NCBI GenBank assembly: GCA_020631735.1
Contig: CM036188.1
Coordinates: 12,380,214-12,444,213, forward strand
DNA from: Saccharum officinarum
Lineage: Eukaryota > Streptophyta > Magnoliopsida > Poales > Poaceae
Reading direction: 5' to 3'
DNA length: 64,000 bases
Both the position numbers and the translations under genes were made by a program. The notes below the pieces were generated by a model, which worked only from the letters and a program-made list of their open reading frames with translations, searched no databases and was not told the DNA's origin. This document shows positions 41,689 to 52,647 of this stretch, in pieces (within the stretch, counting starts at the first letter, position 1; each line of letters starts with the position of its first letter).

Positions 41689-42458
41689 TTTAGCATGCTA
41701 CTGTTCACATGAGTATTTAAAAATAAAACTGTGTTTTCAAATAAGCTTTTGAACTTAAAAGTGTGCCAGTGGTCATATCCTTTATGCCCGATAAGGACTC
41801 TAGGTGGCTTAATTAAGTACTAACTTGGGGGTTTGCATCATATTTTAAATTTCGTCGCTCATACGGCGTGCTATGGTATGAGTGCCATTCACTTGAGTGG
41901 TAATGTATGGATCCTTTACCTCTACGCCTTGGTAAGTGAGAGTTGTGAGTGCATGGTCGGATACACTGCCGATCTAGGGGAGTGCTTATGTGATACCGAA
42001 ATACTTACGTGCCCTGCGCATGTTCGTATGAGGGTATCCAAATTGTGGGGAATTCCGTCATGCAGTGACGATGCCGTCAATAGGACGACGATTCGGGTAG
42101 TTGTTACCGTTATACTCGTATCTGGGGATGCGTGTAGAGCGAGTAACTTACTTTACTGCTTTCTGCATGTTTTCATACTGTGAGGTTTGGGCTGAAGTGA
42201 TTTCTTTTCTGCAGGTACATAACAACGCTTTCGAGTAGTACGTGTTAGTTACGTTACAAGAGATCGTTGTATGCCACCGTTTATTCCGTTAGTAGTCATT
42301 AGTTTTCTAAGTTTGTGAGGACGTACTGAACGTGCATGCATCATGTGTGCATTTCATTCATGGCACTGTTCCTCCCCTTATAAGTTGATTATCTCATTTC
42401 GATAAAAATGCCAACTTAAAAATCTGTTCTCACCACGGTAATAAAATTTTTGCTACAG
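41689..42458 (+). other. Element B leader
   Basis: 770 bp between PBS and the extra ORF, no convincing ORF. Ends in TTTTTGCTACAG, a good splice-acceptor match placed immediately before the ATG at 42459. Confidence 0.5.
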
Positions 42459-43510
42459 ATGGCACGTACCAAGCAGACCGCTCGCAAGTCCACCGGCAGA
42501 GCTCCCCGTCATCAGCTTGCTCCGCGCACTCGCCAGCGTCACACTTTTCTTGGAGAGTTTGGGATGCCTACACTCTTGTGGAGAGTGCTCAGCTATGTAG
42601 GCTATCATGATGGGATGGAGCCCCGCTACTTTTGGTCAAATGAGCGGTTGGGTGAAGGACTTTTGGTGACTGTGGAAGCAGTAGTTCGTCCCCGAGGTGA
42701 TGGTTCTGAGTGGACCGGTTGGCGTTTTGAGTCAACTGGCAGGACCCCTGAAGAAGCCGCTGAGAGGGCAGCCTTTGGAATCCTGAGAGATATCATGGAT
42801 CGCTTTCCTCAGGAGTTGGCAGCAACTATAGTGGAGTCTTTCCGAGGGGCAACCCCTCCACTGACTCGTGGCAGCAAGCAAGGGGCAGATCTCTGGAGAT
42901 TAGCGCAGCAGAGGCACAGAACAGTGACAACCCCGCTATGAGTGCCATGTTCGCAGTGATGAGGGCCTTCGATGGAGTGGAAGGTAGTCTGAGACGTGTT
43001 TCTAGTGCTCTTGGTCAGGCTCGCGATGACCGCCGTCAGCTTCAGAGAGATCACGACGCCGAGATTGAGAGGCTCACTGCTGAGATGGCTCAGTTGACTC
43101 GTCAGAGAGATCAGGCCACTCAGAGGACTGTGATTTTTGAGGGAGATGTACGTGCCCTGAGAGAGCAGCTTGGGCAACTGACCACCGCCCACAGGAATGC
43201 TGAGAGCATGTTGGCTCATGTGCTCCATCAGAGGAATGAAGCCTGGTCCGCAGAGAATGTGTTGAGAGCTAGACAGTTTGAGCTCGAGCAGCGGCTGGCT
43301 GATGCCGAAGAGTACAACGATAACTTGCATGAAGAGGTCCATCGGCTGAACAATCAGCTTAACCCTTATGACCTTCCTGGCGCAGCAGAGATGGATTTGG
43401 ATGCAGACGAAGATCCTGAAGAGCCCGTGGCGCCAGCTGAGGAGCACGACGACGCTGCAGTTGGCGACAACGCCAACGTCTCGGACCTAGATAGCGATCA
43501 CGATGAGTAG
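42459..43510 (+). pseudogene. Extra ORF with histone H3-like tail, coiled coil and acidic tail
   Basis: Two overlapping frames: 42459-42941 (160 codons) and 42938-43510 (190 codons), meeting at ATGA; the second frame stays protein-like upstream of its ATG (EISAAEAQNSDNPA), so one longer ancestral ORF with a one-base shift near 42840-42937 is likely. Residues 1-13 are MARTKQTARKSTG, identical to the H3 N-terminus; next come R, APR, H, QLA, so the equivalents of K4, R8, K9, S10, T11 and the APR motif are kept, K14 is lost and K18 is His. A domain (about 30-125) has three strand-like stretches (LLVTVEAVV, WTGWRFES) and an Ala-rich helix (TPEEAAERAAFGILRDI), resembling a dsRNA-binding fold by pattern only. 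A heptad coiled coil and an Asp/Glu-rich C-terminus follow. No histone fold, so it is not an H3 gene. Confidence 0.8.
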
Positions 43511-43877
43511 GCTAGTAGTTGTTGCACTAGCTACTAGGTTCCGTTTGCATGATCTTTTGCTTGTTGGCACTTTGGACATGTAATAATGAGTAGAAAGACT
43601 AAAGCTTGATGTAAGGTTGGAAAGCTTGGATGTGTTTGTGGCGGTATCCGAACGTCAAAAGTCCAGTGTATGTATGCTGGCAACTTGGTTGTAATGGACG
43701 CGATGTGTGTGCTTTAAGTAATATAATTAGTGATGTTGTGTTAATTGGAATGACTTATTGTGCCCCTGTTTTATTGTATGAATTTATTCTCTCCAGTGAA
43801 TTCAGTTCGGCATGATTTTTCATTCGGTCGCAATTCCTACAACATCACCTAATAATTATTGTTGCTGAAACATGCAG
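43511..43877 (+). other. Spacer between extra ORF and gag of element B
   Basis: 367 bp, non-coding, ending in GAAACATGCAG, an acceptor-like CAG before the ATG at 43878 (another in-frame ATG is at 43872). Confidence 0.5.
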
Positions 43878-46800
43878 ATGCCGAACACTCGTCGTACCGT
43901 GTATGGTACCGCTGAGGCTGGTGGCAGTGCAGCTGCTAATGATGATCGGGATCCACCACCGCCTCCTCCACCTTACACTGCGGAACAGTTTTTCGCCCAA
44001 TTCTTGGGAAGCCAACGAAACATGGAGAGCATGCAACAGAATATGGAAGCGGCGCTGCGCAGTATCGCAGATAATACCCGTCGGGGGATAAACCCGGGAG
44101 GTCACGAAGCAAATCCGTACAGCAGTTTCAAGGACTTCATGGATACTCGTCCACCGATCTTCAAGGAAGCCGCAGAACCTTTAGATGCAGAAGAGTGGAT
44201 TAATACGATGGAAGATAAGTTTCGTGTCTTAAGAATGACTGAAGTGTTGAAGACTGAGTACGCAGCTCATCAGCTTCAAGGTCCGGCAGGTATGTGGTGG
44301 AAGCATCACCGCACCACTTTTCCTCCCCACGCCCATATCTCTTGGAGGGAGTTCACTGAAGCCTTCCGTGGAACATACATTCCACCTGGTTTGACCGAGA
44401 TGAAGCTTGGGGAATTCCTGGCGTTAAATTAAGGCACGAAGACTGTGACTCAGTATCTGCATGCCTTCAATAACCTGAGCCGTTATGCTCCGGACATGGT
44501 GGATACTGATGCCAAGAAGATCGCTAGTTTCAAGAGAGGCCTGAGTCCCAAGATGATGAAACATGTGGGTACAAACATGAGGACTAGTTTCAATGACTTC
44601 GTTAGCGACTGTTTGAAGCAAGAGAAGAACAACCATGTGTATGCTGCTTCCAAGATCCGTAAGAGGGCTTTCGAGTCGGGTTCGTCTCAGTCCAGGACCC
44701 CAGTAGCCAACCGCCCAGCTTATCGATCGCCTGCCCCAGGTGCAAGGTTTAGGCCACCGCAAAGGAAGAATCAGAATGCTCAGCCACCCCAGAGGAACCA
44801 GAAGCCGTTCAAGATGGCATTGCCTCAAGCAAAGACAGGACAAGGCAGTTCATCTGGAACTGTGGCCCAGGTGAAGGGACCGTGCTTCAACTGCAACCAA
44901 CCTGGACACTTTGCAAAGTATTGTCCCTACCCTAAGAAACAGCAAACGCAGTATCAAGCTCGTGTGCACCACACCACTGTGGATGACATCCCTGAGGGAG
45001 AACCGGTGACAGCTGGTATGTTTTCTATCAACAATCATCCTGCAGTAGTTTTGTTTGATTCCGGATCATCTCATTCCTTTGTAAGTCAAGCATTCGTTAA
45101 GAGACATGAGCAAAAGATAGTTGAATTGGAATGTGCATATAAAATCAGTTCAGCTGGGGCTGATCTGTTGACTAATCAGATTGTTCAGGGAGTAACCCTA
45201 AACATATCGAACCGGCAATATAAGCTTAACCTGATAGTCATGCCAGGGTTAGTTTTGGATGTGATCATGGGTATGAACTGGATGAATCAAATGGGAGTTG
45301 TAATTGATGTTGGAGGAAGGAGTATCTCTCTTAAGGAACCCAGTGGGGAAGGCACCTTTCGGGTGGTCCTACCTTGGAGGGTAGACCTAGCTAGCACATC
45401 TTGTGCGATACAAACTACTCTGCTAGTCCAGATTCCAGTGGTCTGTGAGTTTCCAGATGTGTTTCCAGAGGAGTTACCTGGACTTCCACCAGACCGAGAG
45501 GTTGAGTTTGCCATTGAGTTAATTCCAGGAACAGCACCGATTTCAAGAAGGCCTTATCGGATGCCTCCCAATGAGTTAGCAAAATTGAAAAAGCAACTTC
45601 AGGATTTGCTAAGGAAAGGGTTGATTCGTCCCAGCTCGTCTGAATGGGGATGCCCCGCTCTGTTTGTGAAAAAGAAGAAGGATAACTCCTTACGCATGTG
45701 CGTGGATTATCGGCCACTGAATGCAGTGACGATTAAAAACAAGTATCCTCTTCCTCGGATTGATATCTTGTTTTACCAATTGTCCAAAGCCAAAGTGTTC
45801 TCTAAAATAGATCTGAGATCAGGGTACCACCAGATAAAAATTAGGCCGCAAGATGTGCCTAAGACTGCGTTCTCTACCAGATATGGTTTGTACGAGTATC
45901 TTGTCATGTCCTTCGGATTGACAAATGCTCCTGCATACTTTATGTACCTGATGAATTCGGTTTTCATGCCCGAGTTGGACAAGTTTGTGATAGTGTTCAT
46001 TGATGACATACTAATATACTCAGAAAATGAAGAAGAACATGCGGAACACCTCAGGATAGTCTTGACTAGACTCAGAGAACATCGACTGTATGCTAAGTTC
46101 AGCAAGTGTGAGTTCTGGCTTAGGACAGTTCCTTTTCTCGGCCACGTGTTGTCTGAAAATGGCATTTCTGTCGACCCCAGTAAGGTACAAGAGGTTATGA
46201 ACTGGAAGTCACCAATTTCAGTTAACAAAGTTCGCAGTTTCCTTGGTTTAGCCGGTTACTACCGTCGCTTCATACCAGATTTCTCGAAGATTGCCAAACC
46301 AATGACAAGCCTGTTACAGAAGGATCATAAGTTTGTATGGACAGAGGAGTGCAAAGCAGCCTTCTGTACCTTGCGGAAGTTGTTGACCACTGCTCCTGTT
46401 CTGGCCCAACCAGATATAGACAAGCCGTTTGATGTTTTCTGTGACGCATCCAAGAATGGGTTAGGATGTGTGCTAATGCAAAATGGAAAAGTCATTGCTT
46501 ACGCCTCACGGCAATTGAGGAAGCATGAAGTTAACTATCCTACACATGATTTAGAGCTTGCGGCAGTGGTGCATGCTCTAAAGATTTGGAGACACTACCT
46601 GTTGGGTAATGTGTGTAATATCTTCACAGATCATAAGAGTCTCAAATACATCTTTACCCAATCTGAGTTGAACATGCGACAGAGGCGATGGTTAGAGTTG
46701 ATAAAGGATTATAATCTGAACGTGCACTATCACCCTGGAAAGGCTAATGTAGTAGCAGATGCACTGAGCAGAAAATCCCATGCTATTGATGTGCAACCGT

Positions 46801-48329
46801 TGTTTGAAGAAGGGTTCAATTTGTTACATCCTGCTGTGTTGCATAATATTCAGGTCAGTTGTACTCTGGAAAGCCAGATCATTGATGGTCAGAAAACAGA
46901 TAAGGGAATCTTTCATATCAAAGAAAGGATGAAGAGAGAACCCACCAAACACTTTCGATTGGATGACCAAGGAGTGTTACGGTTCAAGGATCGCCTGGTA
47001 GTACCTAAGGATAGAGAGCTTAAGAACAAGTTGATGGATGAGGCCCATCGTTCTAAGTTATCTATTCACCCCGGAAGTAGTAAAATGTACCAAGATTTGC
47101 GACCCTGTTATTGGTGGACTAAGATGAAAAAGGAAATTGCAGCATACGTTGCTCGTTGCGACATGTGTTGTAGAGTTAAAGCTCTTCACATGAGACCTGC
47201 AGGACTTCTGCAACCTTTGTCGGTACCCGATTGGAAGTGGGATGATATAAGTATGGACTTTATCACTGGTCTCCCCACCACACAAAAGGGCCATGATTCT
47301 ATTTGGGTAATAGTAGATCGTCTCACCAAGACAGCTCACTTTCTGCCCGTTAAGACGACATTCCGACCACCTCAATATGCAGAGAAGTACATTGCCGAGA
47401 TTGTCCGATTGCACGGGATACCAAAAACGATTGTGTCCGATCGTGGTTCGCAGTTTACCTCTCACTTTTGGGAACATCTGCATCAAGGTTTGGGTACTAG
47501 TTTGATTCGTAGCACGGCTTACCACCTCCAGACTGATGGACAAACCGAAAGAGTTAATGCGGTACTAGAAGATATGCTTAGAGCTTGTGTACTATCATCC
47601 AGAGGCTCATGGGAATCCTGGTTACCGTTGGCAGAATTCGCTTACAACAACAGTTACCAAGAGAGTATCAAGATGGCACCTTTTGAAGCTTTGTATGGCA
47701 GGAAGTGCAGGACACCGTTAAATTGGGTAGAGCCTGGAGAAAGAAGGTTTTATGGAATTGATTTTGTCGATGAGGCAGAGAAAAAGGTCCGTGTTATCCA
47801 ACAAAACATGCAAGCTACACAGTCTCGTCAGAAGAGTTATGCAGACAAGAGAAGAAGAACATTGGATTTCCAAGTGGGTGACTATGTCTATTTGAAGGTT
47901 ACCCCAATGAAGAAGAAACGGTTCGGAATCAAGAAGAAACTGTCTGCAAGATATATAGGACCATACTAGATCGTAGAGAAAAAGGGTCCCGTGGCATACA
48001 AGTTGCAGTTACCAGAAGAGATGAGTTCAATCTTTCCCGTTTTTCACGTATCCCAACTGAAGAAGTGTCTGCGTGTTCCAGAGGAGAGGATAGAACCTCA
48101 GGGTATTCGGATCAAGGCAGACTTGGAGTATCGCGAGCAACCGGTTCGAGTCCTGGATACTAAGGACCGAGTCACCCGAAATAAAGTGGTCACAACCTAC
48201 AAGATTCAATGGAGCCACCATGATGAGAGCGATGCTTCTTGGGAAACGGGAGAATATCTTCAAACCGCGTATAAAGCTTTTTACGATAAGTGGTTCGTAA
48301 CTCAAAATCTCGGGACGAGATTCTTATAA
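43878..48329 (+). pseudogene. Element B gag-pol polyprotein, two in-frame stops
   Basis: One frame throughout. Gag core (LDAEEWINTMEDKF, LQGPAGMWWKHH, then [17 protein letters not shown]), CCHC knuckle [14 protein letters not shown] (about 44884), protease [13 protein letters not shown] with [19 protein letters not shown] and catalytic FIDDILIY, RNase [14 protein letters not shown], integrase finger ([20 protein letters not shown]) and core ([30 protein letters not shown]), GPY module and chromodomain (VRVLDTKDRVTRNKVVTTYK, then IQWSHHDESDASWE). A TAA at 44430-44432 splits gag and a TAG at 47967-47969 falls in the GPY module, so integrase C-terminus and chromodomain are not made from this copy. 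Otherwise the frame is undamaged over 1170 codons, which indicates recent activity. Confidence 0.92.
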
Positions 48330-48340
48330 GGGGGGAGGGC
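48328..48340 (+). other. Element B polypurine tract
   Basis: AAGGGGGGAGGGC abuts the 3' LTR and follows the pol stop at 48327-48329 directly. Confidence 0.85.
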
Positions 48341-51300
48341 TGTAACACCCCTGGGTGTTAAGCATGCATTATCATTCAAAGCATAAGCATTCAACATCAT
48401 TGCATGATTAGCGTTATTTGAATTGTAGCTCTTTCAAATTTAATTTGAAAAACAAATAAATGGGAACCCTAAGTTTGATATAAGTGTTAAAAAGTTGGTG
48501 AACTTTTGAGAAGTAGCAATTTTAAATAATCTAGAATAAATCAACTTGATTATTGGAGCAAATTTTGAATTCAAGTCTTCCTCAAATTCTGTTTTAAAAA
48601 TATTCTAAATAAATGAGTTTTTGATTTTTAAATTAGCTTTAAATCTCAAATTCAAAATCTGTTGAGAATTTTGAAAAGTGCTCTATATGAAAGTTGTAGA
48701 GAATAAAATTTTGAACAACTTTTATTTTGGGCCAAATTTCTGAAAACCTCTTTTTCATCTCCAAATTTGAATTTCAAACAGAGAATTAAATCTGGAAAAT
48801 ATTTTGAAAAAGAAAAATCAGATTTTCGCCTTAGTGGGCTTCGGCTTCCCTTTCGGCCCAGCGTCGCTGGCGGCCCGGCCCGCGCCTGCGTCTTCTCCCT
48901 CCCGCTCCCGCGCGCGCACCCGCGCGTGGCGTCGTGGCGCCGCGGCAGCGTTCGGCCGCCGCGTGGCCGCACGCCGTCGGAGCCGCGCGACACGCGCCCT
49001 GTGGCCCCCGCAGCGTCCGCGCCCGCTTACCCCCTCCGCGCGCTCGTCCTCCTCGGTTGCTCCCTCCATTCTCCCTCGCCCGCCCGCACAGCAGCAGCAA
49101 GCTCCGCCTCCGCCTCCGCCGTCGCGCGCCTCGCCGGAGTTGGAGTTTCCCGCCGCTAGAGCTCACCGCCAACTGCTACATCTTGCATAGGGCTCCGCCA
49201 CGACTCCACGAATCCTGTGCTCGCCCTATCGCGCCGTGGTAAGGCCCCCGTCGGCGGGAATGGCTCGCCGGAGTTGGTCGAGTTCACCGGCAGCGCACTG
49301 CCCCGTGAACTTCACCCCTCCGTCCCCCTTCTCGCTCTCTTCTCACGTGCACGAGCACTGCACTCACGTGGTGAAGCTCGCAGACCACCCCACACACCCC
49401 ATCCCGGTCGGAGTTGGCCGGCCGACGGTGAGCCGAGCCACCGTGCCGCCATGGCCGCCGGTGAGCACGCTCCTGAGCTGCTTTGACCGCGCTAGCTGGC
49501 TCGCTAGGTTCGCGCGAAGACGGAGATCACGATGGCAGTCACGGCCTGACTGGAGACCTCGCCGTCGGCGAGAGCTCGTCGGTCAGCGCCGCCCCTGGCC
49601 GGTTCGGCTGACGGGTGGGCCCGTTTGACCGCGTGGTCCCGCCTGTCTGTCTCATGTGTGTTCGCGGTGTGCAGATCTGGGGTGCACGTAGCGTTTAAGG
49701 CCGGTTTTGATTTTCGGTTTTAAAGAAATTGATTTCCAGAAAATCTGAAAAAGGCTTCCAAAAATTGTATCTCAAGATTTATAGCTCCAAAAATCATGAA
49801 ACAAATTGTGAAATGTTCCTTTTGAATAGATCTACAGTTTAAAAATATCTCATGTGATTTTTGTGACACTCTACTGTGCAATTTTATCTAATTATTATAT
49901 ATGCTGTTATCTTAGAAAAAGTGTAGTAAATAAAATTAATAAAGGGAAAAATATGATTCTTGTTACATTAGTCTTTATTAGTGATGTACTTTCTAGGAAA
50001 AATGCCAGTGAAGCATGTTCTATGGAAAAATTTTGAAGTGTAGTTTAAATGCTTTTAATTGGTAATATCTGTTATTTTTAGTAGAGAGCAAAATTTGTAT
50101 ACAACATACATCTGCTAATTTTTGTAGTATGTTGGTTTACTGTTAGTAACCTAAGAAAATTGTGAAATCTGTTGTTTGACACTTTTTCTAGTATAAAATA
50201 ATTTCATGCTCACAATTAGGCTATAACTTGTTTATTTTGTACAGGCAGTTTTACTTGTGCAATTCTCATGAAAATTTAGTGGTAGGTTAGTTAGGGTAAG
50301 AGTAGTCTACTGTAATTTTTGTAGGTTTTTATCTACACCAGAGATAGGTGTTGTTGTGTAACCCTAGCTAAATAGGGAATAAAAGATTATTCTTTATGAG
50401 AAATTGAGAGAAATAAAATATGTTTGGTGTATCTTTGAAGCATCATGATGCCTTGCTGATGTTATAGATGAGTTAGGTTGGTAAGCTTTGGTAGCTTAGG
50501 TTCACTTGTATGTGTAGATGGTAGGTTAACTAATAGAAGGATAAGGTGTATGTTTTAGGTTACATGTTCTTGGATGACGTTGACTACCTTGTAGAAGAAA
50601 TAATTATATTCAAACTGCTCATTCCATGTGCTCATCTGCATCTCATGTCATCAAAGCACTCCACCACAATTCGATGCATTCTTCGCATGTTTCCTTATGC
50701 ACTTGCATCATACAGGATCGCAGGAGGAGTCGCAGGTAGCAGTACCAGAGGAGCAGGCTTGGACGGATCAGCAGGAACCCCAGGCACAGGAGGTGCCCGA
50801 GGAGGAAGAGTCAGGCGAGGAACTGCCAGAGTGCGTTGACCACCATCCTAGCTCGTTCGAAAAAGGCAAGCCCCGGAGCATTTTAAGTCTCCTAAATTTA
50901 TAAAAAGTTATTCCTTATTACATGAGTTATAGTTATATATTGTTGCACTAAGTTATAGGAGTTGAGTGAAACCGTTGTTGCATTATTACCTTGGCCACCG
51001 GATTATCTTTTACCCTGTTAGGTCAGGATCGAGTAAATTGCTTAGCCATGCTTAGACCGGTAGAAGTCGGGTGATTCCCTGTCACCTGCGAGTTATAGGT
51101 GGATACCGGGTTATGGTTAGCTGTAATTGTGATCATGAAAAGTAACCAAGTGTTGATGGATAAACGGAGACCGGGCGGAGTCTTATAGGGTTCTGGACTA
51201 TAGTGATTCCGTCTGTGTCAGTTAAGGACCGATCGTTGCTCGTCCCTCTTGTCATGTTGAACGCATGCCTCACATTTAGCTGGCCGAATAAAGTACCTTT

Positions 51301-52357
51301 CGACCGCGAAGCTAGTGACACTTTTTGAGCCGGGATAAACTCGGGTTGGCAGACTGGTGTGGAAGGGGGGTAACGGGGACGCGAAGAGTGAGCCCAAGGT
51401 GCGTCCTGGCAGTCGGGCGGTCCCTGGGTAGTGCGATCCATGATTGTTATCCCGCGGCTTCTCGGAAAGTGTCATTGGTGATCTACGCGACCCTGACGGG
51501 GGAAGCATGGTTTGTGTGAGGAATAAATCTCCAGCTGGATAGGAATTCGATTCGAATCGCCGTCGCTCCCGGTTAGTGAGCACTTGACTCGAGCTATGGC
51601 ATCGTAGTTTTAATGATGGAACACGGATGGTTATGGGGATAATGTTGGAAAGGCTAAACCTGAGATGGTAATCTTTAATGTTAATGGTTAATCAAGTGTT
51701 TGTTTTAGTCATAGGTGCTTATTTAGCATGAATAGGTTATCCTAAAAATGATGCTAAAGATACTTATCCTTAGTCATTCATAATAACTTGTGCTTTTCGC
51801 AAAGGAGTCAAGCCAATCCACTATGTAAAGCCTTGCATGCTCCTTGGTGTCATGTTATTTCTGGTTTATGGCGGGTAAGCCTAGCTGAGTACATTCTCGT
51901 ACTCAGGGCGTTGTTCCCATTGTTGTTGCAGATGGTCAGATGTACTACGGGTACTGCTCCAACTGTCTGTATCCGGCGATGGGTGACAACTAGGACCTTG
52001 GGCAAGGGTCTTTCTGTTTGTCTTATCTACTGCTTTTGTGGACCATGACTATCGACTGGCACTGTAACTAAACTAAGTGTGTGTGCGTAAAATTATTTGT
52101 TTCCGCTACTTTATGTTGAACTCTGTTGTAATAACTTTTATTTCTGAACTCCGATGTATCCTACCTGTTTGATCAGATTTATGTATCGTGTGAACTGTGG
52201 CTGCTAAATCAGTACGATCTTGGTTGTATGTTAGTGGTTTTGAAATCCTTCGTGATTTCACGGAATCTCGGGTTATACGGGCTTAAGTTTGTTAAATTAA
52301 CCGCCTCGGTGGAAGATTTTCTTACTTAATTTCGTATAATTATGTTGATCCGTTACA
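48341..52357 (+). repeat. Element B 3' LTR
   Basis: 4017 bp, TGTAACACCC to CCGTTACA. Right flank TCAAC is not repeated at the left end of the element. Confidence 0.92.
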
Positions 52358-52647
52358 TCAACTCCGCATTACCTTCTTAGTTATCTTTGCTAGCTAGTTA
52401 GCTTTGCTAGAGTAGCTCTTTTGTGTAGCTTGCTAGTTGTAGTTGTAGTTACCTTCTCGGTTTGACTTGTGCGGTTGAGTGCAAATATACTAGAATTGTG
52501 AATTGGTTAGGTGGCTTGCAAACACCCCGTAGGCTAAGCAAAACTCGCTTCTCGCTACTTGTTATATTGATAAACTTGTTTAGCTTGTCTTTGTAGAAAA
52601 TTTTTAAAGGCTATTCACCCCCCTCTAGCCATCAAGACCTTTCACTC
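52358..52647 (+). mobile_element. Fragment of a Sirevirus-type LTR (3' end)
   Basis: 290 bp ending in CACCCCCCTCTAGCCATC and GACCTTTCA; its reverse complement resembles the start of the solo LTR at 22030 (GGCTAGAGG...GGTGAA, then AAGCGAGTTTTGCTTAG-like sequence). It is truncated on the left by element B and inserted on the right in the decayed Gypsy E3. Confidence 0.75.

Larger units (their letters stand above)
37676..52357 (+). mobile_element. Gypsy element B (Tekay-type chromovirus) with histone-tail ORF
   Basis: 14.7-kb element with ~4.0-kb LTRs (37676-41670 and 48341-52357), PBS, extra ORF (42459-43510), gag-pol (43878-48329) with a C-terminal chromodomain, and PPT. Long LTRs starting TGTAACACC and the CHD-type chromodomain after the GPY module fit the Tekay clade. 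Flanks TTATG (left) and TCAAC (right) do not form a target duplication, so the ends may derive from recombination between copies or from assembly. Lesions: one frameshift in the extra ORF, TAA at 44430 in gag, TAG at 47967 in pol. Confidence 0.9.

Noticed and set aside
42459..42941. Host histone H3 gene or H3 pseudogene
   Set aside because: Only the first ~20 residues match H3; the alpha-N and histone-fold region is absent and the ORF sits in the leader-gag interval of an LTR element.
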